From positions 1 to 11,038 of the forward strand of contig JAOPZP010000354.1 of NCBI GenBank assembly GCA_025964055.1: a stretch of 11,038 nucleotides of DNA, given 5' to 3'. Positions 1 to 6,374 of this stretch are shown here, in pieces. How positions within the stretch are numbered: position 1 is the first letter of the stretch; every line of letters begins with the position of its first letter. The notes beneath the pieces are model-generated. The model searched no databases. It had not been told where the DNA came from and saw only the letters and a list, made by a program, of their open reading frames with translations. The stretch is from Conexibacter sp. Its GTDB lineage: Bacteria; Actinomycetota; Thermoleophilia; Solirubrobacterales; Solirubrobacteraceae. The position numbers and the translations under genes are program-made.

Positions 1-864
1 GCCGGCGGCGCCCTCGCGCGCCGGCGGTACGGGCACGGCGCGCGCCAGGGCGACGCGGCGGCCGCGGTCGTGGTCGCGGCGATCCTCCTCGGCGCCTTCG
101 CGATCCAGGGCCAGGTCGCGTGGAAGCAGCATCTCGACCTGACGCGATCGTTCCGCGCCGCGCTCGGCCCTGACCTGCAGTGGGTCGACCACCACAGCAG
201 CGGCCCGGTCGCGTTCCTCGGCGCGACGCAGAACCCGCCGCAGTTCGGCGTGGTGGACTTCTTCAACCGGCACGTCACGCACGCCTACGTCCCGGCCGGC
301 GGTCTGCCGGGACGCGTCATGATGGGCGGCCAGTGCGCGTGGCAGATCGCCCCGCAGACCGGGCTCATCACGTTCGCCGACGGGTGCGGCATGCGCCCGG
401 GCGCGCGGTTCTTCGTCAACGACCCGACCGCGCAGATCACGCTCGCCCATACGGCGCGGACAGCCGACGACTCCCGGCTCGGACATGTCGCGGAGCTCGC
501 TCCCGGCAGTGGCCCGCCGCGCGTGCGCGCGCTCCTCTTCGTCCCGTGTCCGCGGTACGTGGTGCCGACCACGGCGCCCGTGACCTGCCGGCCCCAGCTC
601 GCCGCGCAGTTCTGGAACGACGCGGCCGGCGAGCTCGTCCTGCGGTTCCGCGGCGGCGCTGCGCCGCACGCTGTCGCCTCCGGCACCCGCACCTGGGACC
701 TGCCGCCCCGCGTGATGTCGACCGTCCGCCTGGCCGTGCCCGCCGGACCCTCGCGCCTGGCCCTGAGCCTGGACTGGACGACGCCCGATGCGACGCCCGA
801 GCTGGCTTCTGCACGGATCACCGGCGCCGGCGAGAACGTCGATGTCGCCTACCCGGCGGGTTAG
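1..864 (+). CDS. C-terminal part of a membrane protein with a four-Cys extracytoplasmic domain; paralogue of the next gene (5' truncated)
   Basis: The reading frame is open from base 1 to the TAG at 862-864 and has no natural start in the window, so this is the last ~287 codons of a longer gene. A GTG at base 70 is only an internal codon of the last membrane span (about codons 21-37, Ala/Val/Leu-rich). The rest is a soluble domain aligning along its length with the C-terminal third of the next gene. Shared motifs include WVDHH, DFFNR (DYFNR in the next gene), AYVPAGGLPGR, FVNDP, PCPR and TCRP. Four cysteines (codons 112, 129, 183 and 196) match cysteines of the paralogue and may form two disulfides outside the cell. 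By analogy with the neighbour the missing part is probably a GT-C-like multi-span glycosyltransferase core. That function is inferred; the homology of the two genes is visible directly. Confidence 0.75.
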   Translation, partial: AGGALARRRYGHGARQGDAAAAVVVAAILLGAFAIQGQVAWKQHLDLTRSFRAALGPDLQWVDHHSSGPVAFLGATQNPPQFGVVDFFNRHVTHAYVPAGGLPGRVMMGGQCAWQIAPQTGLITFADGCGMRPGARFFVNDPTAQITLAHTARTADDSRLGHVAELAPGSGPPRVRALLFVPCPRYVVPTTAPVTCRPQLAAQFWNDAAGELVLRFRGGAAPHAVASGTRTWDLPPRVMSTVRLAVPAGPSRLALSLDWTTPDATPELASARITGAGENVDVAYPAG

Positions 865-867
865 AGT
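862..867 (+). promoter_or_regulatory. Candidate -10 box (TAGAGT) overlapping the upstream stop codon
   Basis: TAGAGT fits TANNNT and ends 8 nt before the ATG at 876, the spacing expected for a leaderless transcript. Its first three bases are the TAG stop of the upstream gene. No Shine-Dalgarno sequence precedes this ATG. I see no convincing -35. The match is short, so it could be chance; it gains weight because other starts in the window have the same layout. Confidence 0.3.
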
Positions 868-875
868 TGCAGCCG

Positions 876-3026
876 ATGACTTCTGCGCGGAGTGCGGACG
901 CCCAAGCCGCGCCACAGGTCGACGTGCGTGGAGCCCTCCGCCACCGGCTGTCGGCGGCCGTCGCTTCGCCCTGGCTCTGGGTCGTGAGCCTGTTCCTGGT
1001 CGCGGCGGGCGCCTACGTCGTCCTGGCGCTCGTCTCCCCACGGCCGGTGCTGTTCCCGGACGAGTTCCGCTACGCGCACGCCGCGCGCGGGCTGGCCGAC
1101 GGCACGGGCTTCGACTGGCGTGGCGAGCCGATCCGCCAGTCCGCGGCGCTCTACGTGTACTTCATCACCCCGGCGTGGGTGCTGTTGCATTCCACCGTCG
1201 ACGCCTACCACGCCTCCAAAGTGCTGGGCACGGTCGCGCTCTGCGCACAGGTCATCCCGGTGTGGCTGCTGGCGAAGGAGCTGCTCTCCGATGCACGGCT
1301 CGCCCTCTTGCCCGCCGGCCTCTCGGTCCTCGGCACGTGGATGCTCACCGCGGCCGAGACGGTGACCGAGGCGCTGGCCTTCCCCCTGGCCACCGCCGCT
1401 CTGTGCGTCGGCGTGATGGCGCTGCGCCGGCCCGGCAGTCGTCTGGGCTGGCTCGCCCTGCTCCTCGCCGTGCTCGCCACGTGGGCCCGGATCCAGCTGG
1501 CGGTCCTGATTCCAGCGCTGCTCGCCGCCTTCGTGATCGACGCGTTGCGCGATCCGTCCCAGCGACGCGAGCGGCTCCGAGCACACCGGCCGTACGTCAT
1601 CGTGACCTGTGCGGCGCTGATCGGACTCGTCGTCGTGGCCCTTGCGGCTCCGTCGGTGACCGGCGACTACTCCGGATACTTCGACCTCAGGCCCGCGCTG
1701 TCGCGGATCGCTTCGAAGACCGGCCTTCAGCTGCTGGAGCTCGTGGCCGTGTCGGGGTTCCTCCCCGTGCTGCTGACCGTGGCCGCCTCGGCCTCGAGAC
1801 GCGCCTGGCGCGACGATCGCACGGGCCCGCTGCTGGCGGTCTTCTGGCCGGCGGTCGTGGTCACCGTCCTGCAGAGCGGCTTCTTCCTCGCCGGGTACAC
1901 GCCCGCGCTGTCGGCCATCGGGCGCTACGTCAGCTACGCCGTGCCGCTCGCCCTCATCCTGGCCGTCGTCGTCGCAGCCCATCCAGAGCTCCTCAGCCGG
2001 GTCGGCGTGACCCTGGCGGGCGTGGCGTGCCTGCTGCTGCTGCTGCGCCCCGGGATCCAGATGATCGGCGAGGAGCGCGCTTCGTGGGCCACAGCCTTCC
2101 GGCTCCACCAGGCCAGCGGGCTCGGCGTCGGCCTCGCCCTGACGCTCGTGGCGCTGGCGCTCGTCGCGGCCGTCGAGCTCCTGCGCCGCCGCCGAGTGGC
2201 TCCGCGGCGGGCCGCCATCACGGTCGCCGGCCTGGTGGCCGCCGTCCTCGTGGTGCAGAGCCAGGCCTCCTGGCACCAGATGCTTCGCACCGGCCAGGCC
2301 TTCCGGGCGACCCTTCCGGCGGACCTCGAGTGGGTCGACCATCACGCTCCCGACTCGGTGGCGTTGCTCGGGTTCACGTCGAACGCGCCGCAGTTCGACG
2401 ACCTCGACTACTTCAATCGCAAGATCCGCCAGGCCTACGTCCCTTCGGCCGGCCTGCCGGGTCGCCGCGTGGAAGGCGTCAACTGCACGTTCCAGATCGT
2501 CGCGTCCGGCGCCATGCAGCTGTCACCCCGATGCGGCCGGCCGGCGCACTGGTTCCTGGTGAACGACCCATCGGCCGTGGTGACCTTCAGCAACGAGGTG
2601 TCCGAGGTGCGAGATCCCAAGGTGGGCCGGCTCGTCGAGCTCCCACGCGACCGCGTTCCGCAGGTCCGTTCCCTCATGGTCCTGCCCTGTCCGCGACCGA
2701 GCCCGACCTTCTCGTCGACATCGCCGGACATCGTGCCGGCGACCGCTCCGAGCCGGTGCCGACCGGTGTTCTCGGGCAACCTCTGGACCACGGCGCCGTC
2801 CCGGCTCGTCGTGCGGTACCAGGGCGGGAGCGCGGCCCGCACGGTCACGCTCGGCAGTCGCGCATGGACGGTCGCTCCGCGCCGCGTCACGACCATCCGG
2901 CTGAACGTCCCGGCGGGCTACTCGCAGTTCGCGCTCAACCACGACTGGGCTTCGAGCGACCGGCACCTCCCGACGGTGATCGGCGCCGAGCTCATCACCG
3001 GAGCGCGCCGCTCGAACCTGCTGTGA
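876..3026 (+). CDS. Polytopic membrane protein, probable GT-C type glycosyltransferase with C-terminal extracytoplasmic domain
   Basis: 716 residues. A hydrophilic N-terminus (1-30) is followed by about ten hydrophobic segments between residues 32 and 462. The first loop, outside the membrane in this fold, carries an acidic pair (PDEFRY, D62-E63), as in GT-C glycosyltransferases that use polyprenyl-linked sugars (GT39/ArnT/PMT-like). IGRYVSYAVPL (348-358) is another membrane-edge motif. Residues ~470-716 form a soluble domain, predicted outside the cell, with cysteines C537, C553, C605 and C628 conserved in the upstream paralogue. The ATG at 876 lies 11 bp after the previous stop; the same frame is open further upstream but there runs antiphase through the upstream gene, so this start is preferred. 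The likely role is sugar transfer to a cell-envelope glycan or protein, but donor and acceptor cannot be read from the sequence. The gene overlaps the next one by 4 bp. Family assignment is moderate; membrane topology is fairly sure. Confidence 0.7.
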   Translation: MTSARSADAQAAPQVDVRGALRHRLSAAVASPWLWVVSLFLVAAGAYVVLALVSPRPVLFPDEFRYAHAARGLADGTGFDWRGEPIRQSAALYVYFITPAWVLLHSTVDAYHASKVLGTVALCAQVIPVWLLAKELLSDARLALLPAGLSVLGTWMLTAAETVTEALAFPLATAALCVGVMALRRPGSRLGWLALLLAVLATWARIQLAVLIPALLAAFVIDALRDPSQRRERLRAHRPYVIVTCAALIGLVVVALAAPSVTGDYSGYFDLRPALSRIASKTGLQLLELVAVSGFLPVLLTVAASASRRAWRDDRTGPLLAVFWPAVVVTVLQSGFFLAGYTPALSAIGRYVSYAVPLALILAVVVAAHPELLSRVGVTLAGVACLLLLLRPGIQMIGEERASWATAFRLHQASGLGVGLALTLVALALVAAVELLRRRRVAPRRAAITVAGLVAAVLVVQSQASWHQMLRTGQAFRATLPADLEWVDHHAPDSVALLGFTSNAPQFDDLDYFNRKIRQAYVPSAGLPGRRVEGVNCTFQIVASGAMQLSPRCGRPAHWFLVNDPSAVVTFSNEVSEVRDPKVGRLVELPRDRVPQVRSLMVLPCPRPSPTFSSTSPDIVPATAPSRCRPVFSGNLWTTAPSRLVVRYQGGSAARTVTLGSRAWTVAPRRVTTIRLNVPAGYSQFALNHDWASSDRHLPTVIGAELITGARRSNLL

Positions 3027-3571
3027 GGACCATCGGGCACGTCTTCGGCTACGGCTCCTTGGTAACTGTCACGGCCCGCCCGGCGGTGCTGCGCGGCCAC
3101 CGGCGCGTCTGGGGCGTGGCGATGGACAACCGCGTCGCCCTGCCGGGATACAAGGTCTACGAGGAGCCCGACGGCACCCGGCCGGCGGCGGCGATCGCCT
3201 TCCTGGATCTCGAGCCGGATCCGCTGTTCGTGGTCAACGGCGGCCTGCTGGCGGTCGACGAGGAGGGCCTCGCGGCGCTCGACGCGCGCGAGCGGCAGTA
3301 CCGGCGCGTCGCGGTCACCACGGCCATCGAGCCGCCGCCGGCGCCCGCCGACGGCCCGGTCTGGACCTACGTGGGGCGCGACGAGGGTCGCCGGCGCGTC
3401 GCCGACGGCCGCCTCGGTGCCGGCGCCGTCCTGGTGCAGCGCGCCTACCTCGACCTCGTCGAGGATGCCTTCGCGGAGCTCGGCGCCGTCGCGCTGCGCG
3501 ACTACCGCGCCAGCACCGAGCCGCCGCCGTTTCCCGTCGCCGAGCTCGCGCGCATCGACCTGCCGGGCTGA
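3023..3571 (+). CDS. Gamma-glutamylcyclotransferase (AIG2/GGCT) family protein
   Basis: 182 residues, starting at a GTG whose last two bases overlap the TGA of the upstream gene (GTGA), which suggests translational coupling. The protein opens with the family signature FGYGSL (8-13), the glycine-rich substrate-binding loop. In LDARERQYRRV, E90 sits where the catalytic glutamate of GGCT enzymes is found, followed by the typical Y-x-R-x-V pattern. Length and motif spacing fit the bacterial GGCT/AIG2-like family. Known members convert gamma-glutamyl amines, amino acids or peptides to 5-oxoproline in the cytoplasm; the substrate here is unknown. There is no signal peptide or membrane span. The adjacent minus-strand gene also belongs to a family acting on gamma-glutamyl bonds, which hints at shared metabolism. 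The link to the membrane protein gene may be only positional. Confidence 0.8.
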   Translation: MRTIGHVFGYGSLVTVTARPAVLRGHRRVWGVAMDNRVALPGYKVYEEPDGTRPAAAIAFLDLEPDPLFVVNGGLLAVDEEGLAALDARERQYRRVAVTTAIEPPPAPADGPVWTYVGRDEGRRRVADGRLGAGAVLVQRAYLDLVEDAFAELGAVALRDYRASTEPPPFPVAELARIDLPG

Positions 3572-3594
3572 GCGCCGACGCGGCTACGCGGCGC
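3572..3594 (+). terminator. Possible hairpin between convergent genes
   Basis: GCGCCG (3572-3577) and CGGCGC (3589-3594) are perfect reverse complements around an 11-nt loop, starting directly after the TGA of the cyclotransferase gene. The second arm lies inside the last codons of the minus-strand gene. There is no T-run on either side. In DNA this GC-rich such a 6-bp stem can arise by chance, so this is weak. Confidence 0.2.
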
Positions 3595-4339
3595 CGGCCG
3601 GCTGCCCCTCGTCGGCAGCCCGCTCCCGCGCCTCGTCGACCAGCGCGGCGATCAGCCGGCTGGTCTCGTCGACCTCGGGGTGCCACTGCACGCCCAGCAC
3701 GAAGCGGCGGTCGGGCAGCTCGATCGCCTCGGGGAGGTCGTCGAGCACCGAGTGCCCGGTCACGACGAGCCCCTCGCCGACGGCGTCGACGCCCTGGTGG
3801 TGGTGGCTGAGCGTCCGGTGCGACTCCTCGCCCGCGGCGCGCGCGGCGAGCGACGTCGCGTCCAGGCGGACGAGATGGTCGTTGCCGTCGAAGCTGCCGG
3901 ACGTCCGGCGGTGGTCTTCATGGCCGTGGCTCTCGGGCAGGTGCTGCAGCAGCGTGCCGCCGCGGGCGACGTTGAGCACCTGCATCCCGCGGCAGATCCC
4001 GAGGAACGGCAGGTCGCGGTGCACGGCGCGCGTGGCGAGCGCCAGCTCGAACGCGTCGCGCTCGGGGTTGACGCCGAGCGTCTCCGGGTGCGGCTCGGCG
4101 CCGTAGGCGGCGGGGTCGACGTCGGAGCCGCCGGCGAGGATCAGCCCGTCGAGCAGGTCCAGCAGCTCGTCGGGCTGCTCGATCGCGCGCGGATCGGGCG
4201 GCAGCAGCAGGGCGATCCCGCCCGCGCGCTGCACCGCGTCGGCGTACTCGCGCGGCAGCAGGTGCGCCGGGGTGTCCCAGGCGCCCCACCGCGCCCGCTC
4301 GACCGCGGCGCAGAGCCCGATGACTGGTCTGTCGGCCAT
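3584..4339 (-). CDS. Class I glutamine amidotransferase, gamma-glutamyl-GABA hydrolase (PuuD/peptidase C26) type
   Basis: 251 residues read from the ATG at 4339-4337 (MADRPVIGLCAAV). The frame is open ~20 codons further upstream, but those residues lack family similarity. The nucleophile elbow LGICRGMQ has C116, and QWHPEVD supplies H220 and E222, completing the Cys-His-Glu triad. GLILAGGSDVDP (65-76) is the oxyanion-strand motif typical of the PuuD branch, and length is normal. Known relatives hydrolyse gamma-glutamyl-GABA or related gamma-glutamyl amines in putrescine and amine degradation. Substrate cannot be decided, and no other puu genes are present. It converges with the cyclotransferase gene across 12 bp and diverges from the crotonase gene. 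The upstream TACCGT box suggests its own promoter and possibly a leaderless mRNA. Confidence 0.88.
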   Translation of the reverse strand: MADRPVIGLCAAVERARWGAWDTPAHLLPREYADAVQRAGGIALLLPPDPRAIEQPDELLDLLDGLILAGGSDVDPAAYGAEPHPETLGVNPERDAFELALATRAVHRDLPFLGICRGMQVLNVARGGTLLQHLPESHGHEDHRRTSGSFDGNDHLVRLDATSLAARAAGEESHRTLSHHHQGVDAVGEGLVVTGHSVLDDLPEAIELPDRRFVLGVQWHPEVDETSRLIAALVDEARERAADEGQPAGAA

Positions 4340-4345
4340 ACCTTC

Positions 4346-4351
4346 ACGGTA
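4346..4351 (-). promoter_or_regulatory. Candidate -10 box (TACCGT) for the PuuD-like gene
   Basis: On the minus strand TACCGT is followed by six bases and then the ATG at 4339, which would put the transcription start at or next to the start codon. The AAGG between box and ATG is too close to the ATG to be a good Shine-Dalgarno. No clear -35 is seen. Confidence 0.35.
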
Positions 4352-4390
4352 ACGCGGCCGGGCGACGGCAGGGCCGCGCGGTCCCGCCCG

Positions 4391-4396
4391 TAGGAT
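4391..4396 (+). promoter_or_regulatory. Candidate -10 box (TAGGAT) for the crotonase gene, leaderless spacing
   Basis: TAGGAT ends 8 nt before the ATG at 4405. The identical hexamer stands 9 nt before the second coxB start. No Shine-Dalgarno lies between box and ATG, which supports a leaderless transcript. The -35 region (about 4368-4373) has no recognisable match. Confidence 0.45.
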
Positions 4397-4404
4397 CACG
4401 CCCC

Positions 4405-5205
4405 ATGACCGAGCGCGCGACCGTCAACGTCCACCGGCGCGGCGGCGCCGCGACCATCGAGCTGTCACGCCCCGACTCGATGAACGCCTGGAACAAGCAG
4501 CTGGGCCTGGACCTGCGCGCCGCCGTCGAGGAGGTCGCCGCCGACGACGCCGTGCGCGCCGTCTGCATCACGGGCTCGGGGCGCGGCTTCTCCTCCGGCG
4601 CCGACCTCAAGGACCTCGGCGACGAGGAGCTCACGCCCGAGGGCCGCCCCGACGTCCAGCGGGCGCTCATGGAGCGCTACCACCCGATCATCACGGGCGT
4701 GCGCGCCATGCCCAAGCCCGTCGTGGCGGCCGTCAACGGGCCGGCCGTCGGCATCGGCCTCTCGCTCGCCCTGGCCGCCGACCTCGTCGTCGCCAAGGAG
4801 TCGGCCTACTTCCTGCTGGCCTTCGTGAACATCGGCCTCGCGCCCGACGGCGGCTCGTCCCTCTTCGTCCCCGAGCGCGTCGGGTTCACCCGCGCCGCCG
4901 AGATGGCCATGCTCGGCGAGCGCATCGGCGCCCGGCAGGCCGCCGAGTGGGGCCTGATCAACCGCGCCGTCGCCGACGACGAGTTCCAGACCGAGGTCGA
5001 CGCGCTCATGGACCGCCTGGCGGCCGGCGCCACCGCGGCGCACGCGGGCATCAAGCGGCAGTTGAACGCGTGGCTGTTCACCGGCATGGACGACCAGCTG
5101 GCGCTCGAGGCCGGCGTCCAGCGGGACATGACCCACAGCGAGGACTTCGTCGAGGGCGTCACCGCCTTCCTGCAGAAGCGCCCGGCCCAGTTCCAGGGCC
5201 GATGA
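4405..5205 (+). CDS. Enoyl-CoA hydratase/isomerase (crotonase family, PaaG-like)
   Basis: 266 residues, normal for a crotonase. The CoA/oxyanion-hole motifs are present: FSSGADL (62-68) and NGPAVGIGLSLALAADL (111-127). The active-site region reads FVNIGLAPDGG (140-150). The first catalytic glutamate of classical hydratases (the rat E144 position) is not a glutamate here, while D148 occupies the place of the aspartate used by PaaG-type isomerases (IGL-x-PD). The sequence therefore fits an enoyl-CoA or ring-epoxide isomerase better than a canonical hydratase. A glutamate at 166 aligns roughly with the second hydratase glutamate. The C-terminus (AAHAGIKRQLN onward) is the usual trimerisation region. 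It acts on acyl-CoA thioesters in the cytoplasm. It has its own candidate promoter and no obvious pathway partners nearby, so the substrate is open. Confidence 0.85.
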   Translation: MTERATVNVHRRGGAATIELSRPDSMNAWNKQLGLDLRAAVEEVAADDAVRAVCITGSGRGFSSGADLKDLGDEELTPEGRPDVQRALMERYHPIITGVRAMPKPVVAAVNGPAVGIGLSLALAADLVVAKESAYFLLAFVNIGLAPDGGSSLFVPERVGFTRAAEMAMLGERIGARQAAEWGLINRAVADDEFQTEVDALMDRLAAGATAAHAGIKRQLNAWLFTGMDDQLALEAGVQRDMTHSEDFVEGVTAFLQKRPAQFQGR

Positions 5206-5266
5206 CCGTCCGGCATGCGACATCGAACACCCGTACGGTGCCGAACCGAGTCCGCCCGCGCCCGCC

Positions 5267-5278
5267 CCGGCCGGCCGG
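5267..5278. repeat. Perfect 12-bp palindrome CCGGCCGGCCGG in the crotonase-coxB gap
   Basis: Three tandem CCGG units make a self-complementary stretch 62 bp after the crotonase stop. It could help end that transcript, but there is no T-run and such low-complexity GC palindromes are expected by chance here. The rest of the gap (5206-5394) shows only the promoter-like box at 5304. Confidence 0.25.
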
Positions 5279-5303
5279 CGGCCGTCTCTGCCCGGTTCAT
5301 GAA

Positions 5304-5309
5304 TAGAAT
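5304..5309 (+). promoter_or_regulatory. Candidate -10 box (TAGAAT) of the coxB-ctaD-ctaB operon
   Basis: TAGAAT stands in a locally AT-richer patch (TTCATGAATAGAATC) in an otherwise GC-rich gap. Transcription would begin near 5316. An in-frame TTG at 5320 would give a leaderless start, whereas the preferred ATG at 5395 would leave a leader of about 75-80 nt. No good -35 is seen 16-18 bp upstream. Confidence 0.45.
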
Positions 5310-5394
5310 CCCCGCCGCCTTGGACACCTCCCGCCTTCGCAACCTCATGACTTCGCGCCGCGCACTCCAGACACCTTCCGCTCGGGACACCGTG

Positions 5395-6351
5395 ATGGCC
5401 TCTCGCATGTCACGTCGCCTGCTCCTCACGCTGCTGGTCGTCGTGGCCGGCGCCCTGCTGCTCGCCCCGATCGCCTCGGCCGACCTGTTCTCGCCCGAGT
5501 CGGGCGGCTCCAAGAACGCGGACGACATCGACTGGCTCTACAAGGCGACGTTCGCCATCGCGCTGATCGTGTTCATCGGCGTCGAGGGCGTCCTGATCTA
5601 CTCGGTCGTCAAGTTCAAGGCGCGCAAGGGCGCGGTGGCCGCCCAGATCCGCGGCAACACGCGGCTGGAGATCGGCTGGACCGTCGGCGCCGCGGTCGTC
5701 CTCGTCGTCCTGGCGACGTTGACCTTCGTCAAGCTCGACAGCATCCGCAACCCGCCCGACAGCTCGCCCGACGGCCTGCAGCTGGCCGACACGAGCCGCC
5801 GCCTCCCGCCCAACGGCAAGGCGCTGAACATCTGCGTCAACGGCCAGCAGTACATCTGGCGCTACACCTACGCCGCCGACTGCAAGGGCGGCAAGAACCT
5901 CGGCGCGCCGTTCTCCTACGAGGAGATGGTCGTCCCGGTCAACACGACCGTGACCCTCGACATCGAGGCCCAGGACGTCGCACACTCCTGGTGGATCCCC
6001 AAGCTCGGCGGCAAGTTCGACGCCATCCCGGGCTACACGAACCACACCTGGTTCAAGGTCCCCGGCAAGTTCGCCACCAAGCCGGGCGGCACCGTCTTCT
6101 TCGGCCAGTGCGCCGAGCTCTGCGGCCGCAACCACGCCAACATGACCGCCCGCGTGCGGGCCGTGTCGGTCACCGAGTACCAGGCGTGGCTCGAGCGGCG
6201 CAAGGCCGACATCAAGGCCGCCGAGCAGGCGGCCGCGCAGCAGCGCAAGCAGCTCGAGGGCTCGACCGCCAACAGCAACCCCGCAGGCCCGGCCGCTCCC
6301 GGCCAGAACCCTGCGCGTCCCACGGACGCCTCCTCCACCCAGAACCCGTAG
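5395..6351 (+). CDS. coxB: Cytochrome c oxidase subunit II (CuA)
   Basis: 318 residues from ATG 5395. The N-terminus (MASRMSRRLLL..., ~5-29) looks like a cleavable signal peptide ending at ASA-D. Two membrane spans follow (~50-73 and ~92-112), then the outward-facing cupredoxin domain. All CuA ligands are visible: H197 in DVAHSWW, and C239, E241, C243, H247 and M250 in CAELCGRNHANM. The aromatic electron-entry stretch is QQYIWRYTY (151-159). There is no fused cytochrome c domain. The tail (~262-318) is rich in Ala, Gln and Pro and probably disordered. The subunit takes electrons from cytochrome c and passes them to subunit I. Oddities are C147 and C163 flanking the aromatic stretch, and GWTVGAA where most relatives have WT-x-x-P in span 2. 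Start choice is uncertain: TTG 5320, ATG 5347 and ATG 5407 are in frame. First gene of the operon, 23 bp before ctaD. Confidence 0.93.
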   Translation: MASRMSRRLLLTLLVVVAGALLLAPIASADLFSPESGGSKNADDIDWLYKATFAIALIVFIGVEGVLIYSVVKFKARKGAVAAQIRGNTRLEIGWTVGAAVVLVVLATLTFVKLDSIRNPPDSSPDGLQLADTSRRLPPNGKALNICVNGQQYIWRYTYAADCKGGKNLGAPFSYEEMVVPVNTTVTLDIEAQDVAHSWWIPKLGGKFDAIPGYTNHTWFKVPGKFATKPGGTVFFGQCAELCGRNHANMTARVRAVSVTEYQAWLERRKADIKAAEQAAAQQRKQLEGSTANSNPAGPAAPGQNPARPTDASSTQNP

Positions 6352-6374
6352 TCCCGAGGACCTGACTGACTCGC

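Noticed and set aside
180..875. Upstream extension of the GT-C-like gene's reading frame
   Set aside because: It is out of phase with the real end of the first paralogue and translates to Arg/Pro-rich sequence without similarity; the ATG at 876 fits the membrane protein start.
2031..2046. Short run of CTG triplets
   Set aside because: Encodes consecutive leucines of a membrane span; a codon-use effect, not a notable repeat.
861..2345. 494-codon minus-strand frame opposite the GT-C-like gene
   Set aside because: Gln/Gly/Arg/Asp-rich low-complexity shadow, contradicted by the clear membrane-span pattern on the plus strand.
788..3022. Upstream extension of the cyclotransferase reading frame
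   Set aside because: Shadow of the GT-C-like gene in another frame; the conserved FGYGSL motif begins a few residues after the GTG at 3023.
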